64,000 nucleotides of DNA, taken from positions 806,001-870,000 of the forward strand of contig CBDDII010000002.1 of the NCBI GenBank assembly GCA_965228905.1, given 5' to 3'. This document shows positions 9,214 through 17,311 of this stretch, one piece after another. Position 1 is the first letter of the stretch. The number at the start of each line of letters is the position of its first letter. This DNA comes from CALKXV01 sp965228905. GTDB lineage: Bacteria; Pseudomonadota; Alphaproteobacteria; Rhodobacterales; Rhodobacteraceae. The notes beneath the pieces are model-generated. The model saw only the letters and a program-made list of their open reading frames with translations. It was not told where the DNA came from and searched no databases. A program made the position numbers and the translations under genes.

Positions 9214-10617
9214 TCAGCTTGTCCGCCAGCTGTCGGCATAGTTCTCGCGCGCTTCGGTCGAATAGGGCGTGGGCGAAACGCGGACGCGAATGGTGGTCTG
9301 CTGATGCGGTTCCACACTTGTCTTTCCTGACCCGCCGTCTGGCTCGCCCCAGACCATTTCAAGCACGTCGCCGACCTCGACACTTTCGTCGACCACGCCA
9401 AGCGACAACATGCAGCGTTCGTTGAAGGAATAGCCGTTGAACATCGACATGCCGACCATCTTGTCGCCCTTCATCACCATGTCGGCGGTGCTTGAGGCGT
9501 AGTTCGGTTGTGGAAAGTCGATCCACTTGTAGTTCTCTTCGCCCGGTTTGAAGCTGGAGGCGATCACCTTGACCACATCCTCGGCATTCCATTCGAAAGT
9601 GACTTTCTTGCGGTTGGTTCCGTCTTTCATCGCGGCAAGGGCGTCCTTGCCGATGAAGTCGTCCTTTTTCCAACCGATGTAGAATCCGTAGCCCAGTTCG
9701 AACGGGTTGACGTAATAATCTTCGATGTTGTCCGATACAAAGCTGCCGCCGATGGAGCCTGCCGCCTCGTAAGAGGTGTCGGTCAGCCACTCGCGATAGT
9801 CCTTCAACATGCCGTCGCCGGTATAGATGCCCGGCAGGGGCGAGGGGATCCAGCCGGATTCCAGCGTGTTGGTCGAATAGGCGCGGCTGCCGACGAGATG
9901 CATGTCGACGCCCACGTCGCGTGCGGCCTGCTGGATGGTGCTTTGGATATAGTGCTTGTCGGCGTAGGGGCCGAAAAGTTCGAGGCCGGGCGCACCGGCC
10001 ATACCGTGCCGCAGGACTTTCACGCGGCGCGAACCGACGTTGATAACATCGCAGTGAAAGAACTTCACGTCCGGCACCGGGCCGCCGTTGATCTTTTCGA
10101 AGATCTTGTCGGCATCGGGGCCCTGAAGCTGGAACCGGTAGTGTGTGCGGAAGATCGCCTTGCCGTCGGGGCGGGAGTCCGAGCGTGGATCGTGGCTGAC
10201 TTTCACGTTCCATTTGCCGATTGCGGCCTGGAACATGATCCAATTGGAAACCGGCGCGCGGCCCACGGTCAGGAACTTGTTTTGCTCCAGCCGAAAGATG
10301 ATGTGGTCGCCGATCACGTGGCCTGAGGGTGTCACGGGAACAAAGTGCTTGGCCCGGTCGGTGCCGAAATTGGCAAAGCTGTTGATGCCGACGTGGCTAA
10401 GGAACGCTTCGGCGTCGGGGCCTTCGACTGTTACTTCGTCCATGTGATGGGTCTGGTCGTAAAGCACGACCGAGTCGCGCCATGCGGCCTGTTCCGAGCG
10501 CCAGTTTGTGAATTCCGGTGCCACGACAGGATAGACGTACATCCCGATCTTCGAATTGCGCAGCACCTCGACGATGTTGCCTGATTGCTGGATGATGTCT
10601 TCGAGACTGGATGCCAT
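9214..10617 (-). CDS. ligM: Tetrahydrofolate-dependent aryl O-demethylase (LigM/DesA type)
   Basis: 467-residue GcvT-fold aminomethyltransferase-like protein. It aligns along its full length with my recollection of Sphingobium LigM (471 residues): the N-terminal YPVVAPEFTNWR, QTHHM at residues 55-59, VPVTPSGHVIGD, LRHGMAGAPGLELFGPY and the SRAYSTNTLESGWIPSPL block. Tyr247 of that block falls at the LigM catalytic tyrosine position. LigM moves the methyl of vanillate or 3-O-methylgallate to tetrahydrofolate. Dimethylsulfoniopropionate demethylase DmdA belongs to the same superfamily but lacks this pattern. The likely promoter carries a GntR operator. Confidence 0.85.
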   Translation of the reverse strand: MASSLEDIIQQSGNIVEVLRNSKIGMYVYPVVAPEFTNWRSEQAAWRDSVVLYDQTHHMDEVTVEGPDAEAFLSHVGINSFANFGTDRAKHFVPVTPSGHVIGDHIIFRLEQNKFLTVGRAPVSNWIMFQAAIGKWNVKVSHDPRSDSRPDGKAIFRTHYRFQLQGPDADKIFEKINGGPVPDVKFFHCDVINVGSRRVKVLRHGMAGAPGLELFGPYADKHYIQSTIQQAARDVGVDMHLVGSRAYSTNTLESGWIPSPLPGIYTGDGMLKDYREWLTDTSYEAAGSIGGSFVSDNIEDYYVNPFELGYGFYIGWKKDDFIGKDALAAMKDGTNRKKVTFEWNAEDVVKVIASSFKPGEENYKWIDFPQPNYASSTADMVMKGDKMVGMSMFNGYSFNERCMLSLGVVDESVEVGDVLEMVWGEPDGGSGKTSVEPHQQTTIRVRVSPTPYSTEARENYADSWRTS

Positions 10618-10638
10618 TTTGTCCTCCCAAGGCGCTCA

Positions 10639-10676
10639 ATGTATACATATCAATCGGGACTGCGCAGCGATTTCAA
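10639..10676 (-). promoter_or_regulatory. Promoter and GntR operator of the O-demethylase gene
   Basis: On the minus strand TTGAAA (10671-10676), a 17-bp spacer and TTGATA (10648-10653) form a sigma-70-like promoter. A perfect 10-bp palindrome ATGTATACAT (10639-10648) directly follows and overlaps the -10 box by one base, the position expected for a repressor site. The same palindrome occurs upstream of the neighbouring gntR gene. A GGAGG ribosome site follows before the ATG at 10617. Confidence 0.7.
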
Positions 10677-10752
10677 GACAAATCGGCGTGTTGGGCCGAA
10701 TTTCCTGATTTGCCACCGAATTTTGGCTGGCTGTGGATACATCAGTGTCGAT

Positions 10753-11484
10753 TCAGTCAACAATCAAAGAGAGTCCGGGCAGGGCTTCGGACGATTCGTC
10801 AGTCAATCTGCTGGCCTCCAGGTTTCCTCGGGCGTTGCGTGCGTGTTCCCGTGCGATGGCTTCGGCGCGTGCGCCTTCGCGGTTTTCGATGGCTTCCATC
10901 AGGGCGCGATGTTGCGCCTGTCCAATGATCATGGCCTGGTGTGCCTTGGCGCTGTCTGCGCGGCCCAGAACGAAAGCCGAGGGCGAGGCGAAGGGCAGGG
11001 ATTTGACCCGCTCCAACTCGGTCGCGATGATCTCGCTACCGCAGAGTTCAGCAAGCAGATTGTGGAAAACGGCGTTAAGCTCGCTGTAGCGGTCGAAGGC
11101 GGCGCGGTCGGTGGCTGTCCAGACAAATGAGTCGATTTCGTCAACGATTGCATTGATTTCGCTAACTTTACTTGAGTCGGCTCCGCGCTCGGCGGCCAAT
11201 CGTGCTGCGGTGCCTTCCAGAACGCCGCGCAGTTCGATGGCATCGACGACATCGCTATAGGTGAATGACCTTACCAGAAATCCTCCGCCGGGTGCGCGTT
11301 GCAACAAGCCTTCTTCGGCAAGGCGCGACATGGCTTCGCGAACGGGGGTGCGTGAGATATTCATCTCTTCGGCCAGCGCCACCTCGTAAAGCCGTGCGCC
11401 ACCAGCGAGGTCGCCATGCACAATCCGCTGGCGCAGTTCGTAAGTGGCGCGTTTCGTGTGCGTGCGTGCGGGTTGTTTCGACAT
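10753..11484 (-). CDS. GntR-family regulator (FCD domain)
   Basis: 243 residues. An N-terminal winged helix (residues about 10-70, with LAEEMNISRTPVREAMSRLAEEGLL) is followed by an all-helical FCD ligand domain. The start is the ATG at 11484; the open frame runs further upstream through the operator region and is not coding there. Two copies of its likely operator lie in the 64-bp leader and a third at the O-demethylase promoter, so it probably controls itself and the demethylase/TRAP genes. The effector is probably an aromatic acid. Confidence 0.88.
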   Translation of the reverse strand: MSKQPARTHTKRATYELRQRIVHGDLAGGARLYEVALAEEMNISRTPVREAMSRLAEEGLLQRAPGGGFLVRSFTYSDVVDAIELRGVLEGTAARLAAERGADSSKVSEINAIVDEIDSFVWTATDRAAFDRYSELNAVFHNLLAELCGSEIIATELERVKSLPFASPSAFVLGRADSAKAHQAMIIGQAQHRALMEAIENREGARAEAIAREHARNARGNLEASRLTDESSEALPGLSLIVD

Positions 11485-11495
11485 CTGTCGGCTCC

Positions 11496-11519
11496 GTGTA
11501 TACATCCATATGTATACAT
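11496..11519 (-). promoter_or_regulatory. Double GntR autoregulatory operator
   Basis: Two near-identical palindromes, GTGTATACAT (11496-11505) and ATGTATACAT (11510-11519), are spaced 14 bp centre to centre and end 12 bp before the gntR start codon. A third copy is at 10639. The spacing suggests two dimers bound side by side. Confidence 0.7.
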
Positions 11520-11548
11520 TGGGTCTCACGGATTGCCATTGCTGAAGT

Positions 11549-13369
11549 TCAGCCGCCAATCACGCGAGTGCCGCCCTCATATAGCATCTCGATCAGATGC
11601 GGGCGGTGGTTGCGAACGGCCCGTTGATTGACCGACCCCTTGTCGGTCACTTCGCCCCGGTCGAGGTCGAGCGGGGTCAGCATGATGATAGCGCGGGTCA
11701 CCCTGAGCGACGCCCCGGTTGCTTTCTCGTTGTAGGCGGCAAGCCTTGCGGCGATGGCGTCGAGCAGGGCGGGGTTCGCGTAAAGTTCATCATCCGACAT
11801 CGACTTTCCATCGGGAACAAGTGCCTCGCAGGCCGGGCGGAAAGGAACGAGGAGCGCGCCAAGTTCGCTCCGGCCTTCTCCGACAATAACCGCGTCTCGG
11901 GCAAGACCCTCAAGAGAGTCGGTCAATTTCGCGCGGAGCGCACCAACGGCCACCCATGTGCCGGTCGACATCTTGAAATTCTCAGCCGTTCTGCCGTCGA
12001 AAAAGAACCCCTTGGCGGCATTTCCGGGTTCGGCAAATCGCAGGGCGTCGCCCAGTTTGTAGAATCCCTCGTCATCAAAGGCGGCTGCCGTCATCTCGGG
12101 GTTTCGCCAATAGCCCGGTGTGACGTTCGGCCCCTTTACGCGAACCTCCCATTTCCCTTCGCTCGGCACCAGTTTCAGATCAATCCCCTTCGCCGGGATA
12201 CCGATGTTGCCGGGGCTTGGCTGGGGGTCGGTCTGGAACAGGACGAAGGGGGCTGTTTCGGTTGCGCCAAGTCCGGTTGCGAGAAGGATTTCCTCGTCGG
12301 TTGCGCGCAGGGCAGCTGCCTTCAAGTCGTCCCAGGTATGCTGGGCCATGGCGGCACCGGCGTAGTACATGAGTTTCAGGTCGGCGAAGAACGTCTTGGC
12401 GAGTTCCGCGTCGCCCTCCATCGCTTCCAGCAGCATCTCGAAACCTGCGGGGACGTTGAAATACCAGTTGGTGCGTATCTCGCTGAGGTTGCGAATGGTC
12501 TCTTCCATGCCGTCCGGGGTAGGGCGTCCACTGTCGATGTAAAAGGTGCCGCCGTTAAAGATTGCGGTGTTGAACATCAGATTCCCTGCCGCGACATGGT
12601 TCCAGGGCGCCCAGTCCAGGATCACGGGCGGTTCGTCCCGCAGATAGGCATAGCAATCCGTCATCTGCTCCATGTTGGAACAGAGCATTCGTTGCGTCTG
12701 GATCACCGCTTTGGGGCTTCCCGTGGTGCCGGAGGTAAACAGGAACTTCGCGATCGTGTCCGGCCCCGTGGCGGCGCGGGCTTCATCCACCGCTGCCGTC
12801 GGTTTCGTTGCAATAAGGCCCGCCCAATCGGCACCGGCGCCCGAGACACCCAGGCGGGGCAGGCCGGGGAAGGCGGCATCCAACGCCGGTGCGAAACGAT
12901 CCAAATCGTCTGCGAAAACCGCGCCGGGCGTGATCTGGCGGTTAATATCGTGAAGCTTGGCATGGTCTTTCGATGCAAGCGAATAAGCGGGGGCAAGGGC
13001 GGCGGAGGGGATACCGACATATTGTGCCGCCAGTGCCATAAGTCCGTGCGGGATAGAGTTGCCGGAGAGGATGACCAACGGTCGCTCGGTTGATAGACGC
13101 AGGTCCAATAGTGCTTGTGCGACACTGCGTATTCGGTCCAGCAATTCACCGTAGCTTACCCGGCACCAATCGTCGCCACTCGCGGTGCGTTCCGCCATCC
13201 AGGTCCGCTCGGGCGTTTGCTCAGCCCAGTGTTCGACACGCTCTGACATTGTGGCCGGGTAGGTGCCGAGTTCGCCCGACTGGCGTACGATCAAGCTGCC
13301 GTCTTCGCGTGTTTCGCTCACGACATCGGCGTCCCATAGCTTTACGGGTCTCATTGGCGGTGTCGTCAT
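11549..13369 (-). CDS. Feruloyl-CoA synthetase-type AMP-forming ligase
   Basis: 606 residues from the ATG at 13369 (MTTPPMRPVKLW), preceded by GGGAGGAAAA; an upstream extension to 13399 is unsupported. It is an ANL-superfamily adenylating enzyme with the P-loop LFTSGTTGSPKAVIQ, the LATGLGATETAPF motif and KLGDALRF. Its length and N-terminal sequence match the large feruloyl-CoA synthase family rather than short acyl-CoA ligases. It would activate ferulate, coumarate or similar acids. Divergent from the crotonase gene, sharing a short operator-like region. Confidence 0.85.
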   Translation of the reverse strand: MTTPPMRPVKLWDADVVSETREDGSLIVRQSGELGTYPATMSERVEHWAEQTPERTWMAERTASGDDWCRVSYGELLDRIRSVAQALLDLRLSTERPLVILSGNSIPHGLMALAAQYVGIPSAALAPAYSLASKDHAKLHDINRQITPGAVFADDLDRFAPALDAAFPGLPRLGVSGAGADWAGLIATKPTAAVDEARAATGPDTIAKFLFTSGTTGSPKAVIQTQRMLCSNMEQMTDCYAYLRDEPPVILDWAPWNHVAAGNLMFNTAIFNGGTFYIDSGRPTPDGMEETIRNLSEIRTNWYFNVPAGFEMLLEAMEGDAELAKTFFADLKLMYYAGAAMAQHTWDDLKAAALRATDEEILLATGLGATETAPFVLFQTDPQPSPGNIGIPAKGIDLKLVPSEGKWEVRVKGPNVTPGYWRNPEMTAAAFDDEGFYKLGDALRFAEPGNAAKGFFFDGRTAENFKMSTGTWVAVGALRAKLTDSLEGLARDAVIVGEGRSELGALLVPFRPACEALVPDGKSMSDDELYANPALLDAIAARLAAYNEKATGASLRVTRAIIMLTPLDLDRGEVTDKGSVNQRAVRNHRPHLIEMLYEGGTRVIGG

Positions 13370-13419
13370 TTTTCCTCCCATCCTTCGGGCCGCAAACATG
13401 CCGCCGCGAAGAGTCTCCA

Positions 13420-13446
13420 GAAATTAGTTTACGTGGAAACAATTTC
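13420..13446. promoter_or_regulatory. Quasi-palindrome between ligase and crotonase genes
   Basis: GAAATT (13420-13425) and AATTTC (13441-13446) flank GTTT...AAAC, making a near-symmetric site centred at about 13433 in the divergent promoter. MarR-type repressors bind such sites, and a MarR gene lies 0.8 kb away in the same cluster. Regulation of both directions by that protein is inference. Confidence 0.45.
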
Positions 13447-13486
13447 CGAAGATAGTAGTTTCGTGGAGTTCGCGGGGGAGGAAGGT

Positions 13487-14266
13487 TTGGACTACCTGAC
13501 TTACGAGTTGAAAGGCGATGTGGCTGTCATCGGGCTAAACCGTTCCGACAAGCGCAACGCCATCTCGGATGCTTTTGTCGAGGAATTGGCCGATGCAATT
13601 CGGCAGGCAGAGCGCGAAGCAAAGGCTGGCGTGCTGCATGGGCATGGCCCGCATTTCTGTGCCGGGCTCGACCTTGCCGAGCATGTGAAGAAGACCCCGT
13701 TCGAAGGCGTCCATGGCTCGCGCAGGTGGCACGAGGTTTTCAGCTGGATCCAGCGCGGCAAGCTGCCCTGGTTTTCCGCCCTTCACGGCGCTGTCGTCGG
13801 TGGCGGGCTGGAGTTGGCCTCGTCCACCCATGTACGGGTCGCCGACCGTTCGGCCTTTTTCGCCTTGCCCGAGGGTCAGCGCGGCATCTTTGTCGGTGGT
13901 GGTGCCTCGGTCCGGACGGCGCGTCTGATGGGTGTGGCCCGGATGACCGACATGATGCTGACGGGGCGTGCAATCGACGTCGAGACTGCTGAAAACTGGA
14001 ATGTGGTTCAATACGTGGTCGATGAAGGTGCCGCACTGGACAAGGCCATCGAGCTTGCCACCCAGGCTGCCACGAACGCCGAGATTTCCACCTATGCCAT
14101 TATCCATGCGCTGCCCCGCATACAGGACATGGGGGCGGACGACGGTTTGTTCGTTGAGAGTTTCATCGCGTCCTTCACTGCCACCAGCCCAGAGGCCGAG
14201 GAGCGGCTGAACGCCTTTCTGCAAAAGAAAGCCGGCAAGGTCGAGCGGCCGGACGGCGGCGAGTGA
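13487..14266 (+). CDS. Enoyl-CoA hydratase/crotonase family protein (hydroxycinnamoyl-CoA pathway)
   Basis: Crotonase-fold enzyme of about 259 residues. Oxyanion-hole motifs are HGHGPHFCAGLDLAEH and ALHGAVVGGGLELA; a catalytic-region ALPEGQRGIFVGGG segment follows. The open frame reaches back to a GTG at 13433, but that codon sits inside a palindrome and has no ribosome site; the TTG at 13487 is preceded by GGAGG at 5 bases, so I prefer it. Likely hydrates feruloyl-CoA or coumaroyl-CoA made by the divergent ligase. Stop overlaps the MarR gene start. Confidence 0.82.
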   Translation: MDYLTYELKGDVAVIGLNRSDKRNAISDAFVEELADAIRQAEREAKAGVLHGHGPHFCAGLDLAEHVKKTPFEGVHGSRRWHEVFSWIQRGKLPWFSALHGAVVGGGLELASSTHVRVADRSAFFALPEGQRGIFVGGGASVRTARLMGVARMTDMMLTGRAIDVETAENWNVVQYVVDEGAALDKAIELATQAATNAEISTYAIIHALPRIQDMGADDGLFVESFIASFTATSPEAEERLNAFLQKKAGKVERPDGGE

Positions 14267-14745
14267 TGAACGATTTGAAGCCATCTTTTGAAGACGAAGA
14301 GGTCGAACTTGGCGAGATCACGGGGTCTGTCGGGTTCCTGCTTCGGATGGCGCAATTGAAGGCTTTCGACTTCTTTTTCCGCATTCTCGACGGTGAGGAT
14401 TTGCGCCCCGGCGAATTTACCGTGCTTTGGGTGATCAGCCTGAACCCGGAAATGAAGCAGGGCTCGATTGCCCGGTGCCTCAGGATCAAGCCCGCGCATA
14501 TGACCAAGCTCGTGGCGCGGCTTGTCGATCAGGGGCTGATCGACCGTTCCGTACCTGAGGATGATCGCCGTTCCGTCCGGCTGTCGTTAAGCGCGGAGGG
14601 GGAGGCGTTCGTCGAACGCTATCGCGATGACTTCCTGCATCTCCACCTCGCGGAGCGCGACGACCTGACCGACGAAGAGGCGGCGGCCTTGATCCGGCTG
14701 TTGCGCCGCTATGCGGACCTCGACGGAGAGACGCCATGCCATTGA
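14266..14745 (+). CDS. MarR-family transcriptional regulator
   Basis: 159-residue winged-helix protein. The recognition region RCLRIKPAHMTKLVARLVDQGLI and the wing segment PEDDRRSVRLSLSAEGE (the D-R-R motif) are diagnostic of MarR. It starts at an ATG that shares one base with the crotonase stop. In comparable hydroxycinnamate clusters a MarR protein represses the genes until the CoA thioester accumulates; that role is inferred here. Confidence 0.9.
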   Translation: MNDLKPSFEDEEVELGEITGSVGFLLRMAQLKAFDFFFRILDGEDLRPGEFTVLWVISLNPEMKQGSIARCLRIKPAHMTKLVARLVDQGLIDRSVPEDDRRSVRLSLSAEGEAFVERYRDDFLHLHLAERDDLTDEEAAALIRLLRRYADLDGETPCH

Positions 14746-15617
14746 ACATGGAGAAACTTGTCGCCATCGACGTGCACACCCATGCCGAAGAACCGTGCAA
14801 TCACGCGCGCGACGATGGCTACAACGAGTTCCAGGCAGGGATGGCGGCATACTTCAAGAATCCCGCCGGAATGGATGGAATGCTGCCGACGGTCGAACAG
14901 ACCGCCGCCTATTACCGTGAACGCAAGATCGGCGCGGTGATCTTTCCTGTGGACGCCGAGCGCGAAACCGGGTTCCGGCGCTATTCGAACGAAGAGGTGG
15001 CCGAAATCGCGACAGCGAATGACGATATTCTTATTCCCTTCGCATCGATTGACCCCTGGAAGGGGAAGATGGCTGCGCGGGAAGCGCGGCGGCTGGTCCG
15101 GGATTTCGGTGTTCGTGGGTTCAAGTTCCATCCCACGTTTCAAGGCTTCTGGCCGAACGACCGGATGGCCTATCCGTTCTACGAGGTGCTTGAGGAAGAA
15201 GGTGTCGTCGCCCTGTTCCATACGGGGCAGACAGGGGTCGGTTCGGGGATGCCGGGGGGCATGGGGATGCGATTGAAGTATTCCAACCCGATGGCGATTG
15301 ACGATGTTGCCGTGGATTTTCCCGATCTCAGGATCATCATGGCGCATCCCTCTTTCCCTTGGCAAGAAGAGGCGCTGTCGGTCGCGCAACACAAGCCGAA
15401 CGTCTATATCGACCTTTCGGGTTGGTCGCCGAAGTACTTCCCCGAAGTGCTGGTGCGCTATTCGAATTCTATCCTGAAAAAGAAAATTCTTTTCGGCTCG
15501 GACTGGCCGGCGATCACGCCCGATCGCTGGTTGGCCGATTTCGAAAATGCGCCGTTCCGGGATGAGGTTCGCCCTCTCATCCTGAAAGAAAACGCTCAGA
15601 AGTTGCTGAACCTCTGA
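14736..15617 (+). CDS. Amidohydrolase-family protein, likely beta-ketoacyl-CoA hydrolase of hydroxycinnamate breakdown
   Basis: 293 residues of the PF04909 amidohydrolase barrel: the metal motif DVHTHAE near the start, a KFHPTFQGF strand, the HPSFPWQEEA histidine and the late GSDWP aspartate. It overlaps the MarR gene by 10 bases and is followed by a TRAP system. In the CoA-dependent, beta-oxidative hydroxycinnamate route described in Agrobacterium fabrum an amidohydrolase of this type is assigned to 4-hydroxyphenyl-beta-ketoacyl-CoA cleavage; the context here matches, but a decarboxylase-type member is possible. Confidence 0.72.
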   Translation: MPLNMEKLVAIDVHTHAEEPCNHARDDGYNEFQAGMAAYFKNPAGMDGMLPTVEQTAAYYRERKIGAVIFPVDAERETGFRRYSNEEVAEIATANDDILIPFASIDPWKGKMAAREARRLVRDFGVRGFKFHPTFQGFWPNDRMAYPFYEVLEEEGVVALFHTGQTGVGSGMPGGMGMRLKYSNPMAIDDVAVDFPDLRIIMAHPSFPWQEEALSVAQHKPNVYIDLSGWSPKYFPEVLVRYSNSILKKKILFGSDWPAITPDRWLADFENAPFRDEVRPLILKENAQKLLNL

Positions 15618-15643
15618 TGGGCGAAACACAGGGAGAGAGAACC

Positions 15644-16732
15644 ATGAACAAGACACTGAAGACTGCCGGACTGGCCCTTGCGGCCACGATGGCCTGGAAT
15701 GCGGCCGAGGCCGAAGACCTCTTGCTGGCCCCCGCGGCCCCTCCGGTACACCCGGCCTATTACATGTACGACAAGTTCGCAGGCTTCCTGGAGGAAGAAA
15801 CCGGCGGGGCATTCACCGGCACGATCCTCGGACCGGAAGTCGTTTCGCTTCCCCAGATGAAAGATGCGCTGCAGACCGGGCTTGCCAACGTGGGCAACGC
15901 GCTGCCGCTCTATTTTGCCGCCGATTTTCCCCAGACCGGTGTCGCGGGCGACCTCGCACTACTGGGCCGCAATTCCTATGCCATGGGCCTTGCAATGACC
16001 GAGTTCAGCGTGAATTGCGGTGTCTGCCAGGACGAATACAAGAAATTCGGTGCAGTCTTCACTGGCTCCGGGTCGTCCAACGTTTACGTGCTGATCACGA
16101 CAAAGCCGGTGCGTTCGCTTGACGATCTGCAAGGGATGCGCCTGCGTTCGGGTGGTGCGCCCTATTCGCGCTGGGCCGAGAATTTCGGCGCGACCCCAGT
16201 GAACCTGCCCGTGGGTGATACCTTTGAGGCGATGAGCCAAGGCACGATCGACGGCACGATGGCGTCGATCGTCGACATGCTGTCCTACCGTCTTGTCGAT
16301 ATCGCCAAATACGTCACCAATGTCCCGCTTGGCACCTATCACGTGACGTCGAACTACACCGTCGCCAATGACGTCTGGAGCGGGATGAGCGCCGAACAGC
16401 GTGCGCAGGTCGTGCGTGCCGCCAACCGTGGCAGCCTGTCGTTCACCGACCGTTGGGGTTACCAGCTTCCGGCTGATGCGATGGCGGCTGTCGAAGGAAC
16501 CGACATCGAGATGATCGAACCGGGTGCTGACTTCATCGATGCCTCGAACGCCTTTGCCGCCGAGGACGCAGCAGCAAAAGCGGCAGAGAATGAATTGTCG
16601 GCGGACTTTGCGGCCCTCGTTGAAAAGTGGACCGCCATCGTCGAAGAGGTTGGTGACGATCAGGACGCCCTGGCCGCCCGCGCCTGGGACGAAATCTGGG
16701 CGAGTGTCGATTTCGAGACCTACGGGATGTGA
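15644..16732 (+). CDS. dctP: TRAP transporter substrate-binding protein DctP
   Basis: 362 residues from the ATG at 15644, preceded by GGGAGAGAG; a signal peptide ends after AEA (about residue 24). DctP features include LRSGGAPYSRWAENFGATPV and the AMSQGTIDGTMASI motif. It differs clearly in sequence from the DctP at 8119 and contains a CGVC pair that could form a disulfide in the periplasm. Being within the hydroxycinnamate cluster, it is a good candidate receptor for cinnamate-type acids. Confidence 0.88.
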   Translation: MNKTLKTAGLALAATMAWNAAEAEDLLLAPAAPPVHPAYYMYDKFAGFLEEETGGAFTGTILGPEVVSLPQMKDALQTGLANVGNALPLYFAADFPQTGVAGDLALLGRNSYAMGLAMTEFSVNCGVCQDEYKKFGAVFTGSGSSNVYVLITTKPVRSLDDLQGMRLRSGGAPYSRWAENFGATPVNLPVGDTFEAMSQGTIDGTMASIVDMLSYRLVDIAKYVTNVPLGTYHVTSNYTVANDVWSGMSAEQRAQVVRAANRGSLSFTDRWGYQLPADAMAAVEGTDIEMIEPGADFIDASNAFAAEDAAAKAAENELSADFAALVEKWTAIVEEVGDDQDALAARAWDEIWASVDFETYGM

Positions 16733-16740
16733 TCTATCTC

Positions 16741-16764
16741 GGCCCGCCCTGTCCGGGGCGGGCC
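16741..16764 (+). terminator. Intercistronic hairpin between dctP and dctQ
   Basis: Perfect 9-bp stem GGCCCGCCC/GGGCGGGCC with a 6-nt loop starting 8 bases after the dctP stop, in a 54-bp gap. No T-run follows. Probably raises binding-protein mRNA over permease mRNA, like the potD hairpin. Confidence 0.6.
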
Positions 16765-16786
16765 ATCCCATTTGGAAAAGCATTCC

Positions 16787-17311
16787 ATGACTCGTCTCGT
16801 GACCCTTGCTGCCAGCGCGGCCAAGCTGTTGGGCTATGTCGGTGCCATCGCCGTGGTCGCGATGATGCTGCACATCACCCTCGATGTCGCACTGCGCAAC
16901 CTTTTCCGGATCTCGCTTGATACCGTGCCCGAGATCGTGGCGCGGTATTACATGACAGCGCTGGCTTTCCTGCCTCTGGCCTGGCTTGAGATTCGCCGGG
17001 ACATGATCTCGGTCGAACTGCTGGACTTCACTCTCAGCGACGGGGCACGGCGCTGGTCGGATGCGCTGGTCATGACCGTTGCAACGGTGATCTATGGGCT
17101 TCTGGCCTGGACGAACTGGGACAAGGCGATTTCGGAAACCCGTGTCGGCACGCTTGTCGAGATTGCGACGTGGAAAATGCCCGTTTGGCATTCCTTCTGG
17201 TTCCCCGCCATCGGTTTCACTTTCGCCGCAGCAATCGCCGCCTTGCTGACACTTGGCCGCGTCTGGCCTGCGCTTGGCGCACCGCTTGATGAGGCCGCCG
17301 ATGAGCGTTGA
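16787..17311 (+). CDS. dctQ: TRAP transporter small permease DctQ
   Basis: 174 residues from the ATG at 16787; an in-frame TTG at 16772 is less likely. Four membrane helices and the DctQ-type HITLDVALRNLFRISLDTV segment are seen. The 3' end overlaps the large-permease start by 11 bases. Confidence 0.87.
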   Translation: MTRLVTLAASAAKLLGYVGAIAVVAMMLHITLDVALRNLFRISLDTVPEIVARYYMTALAFLPLAWLEIRRDMISVELLDFTLSDGARRWSDALVMTVATVIYGLLAWTNWDKAISETRVGTLVEIATWKMPVWHSFWFPAIGFTFAAAIAALLTLGRVWPALGAPLDEAADER

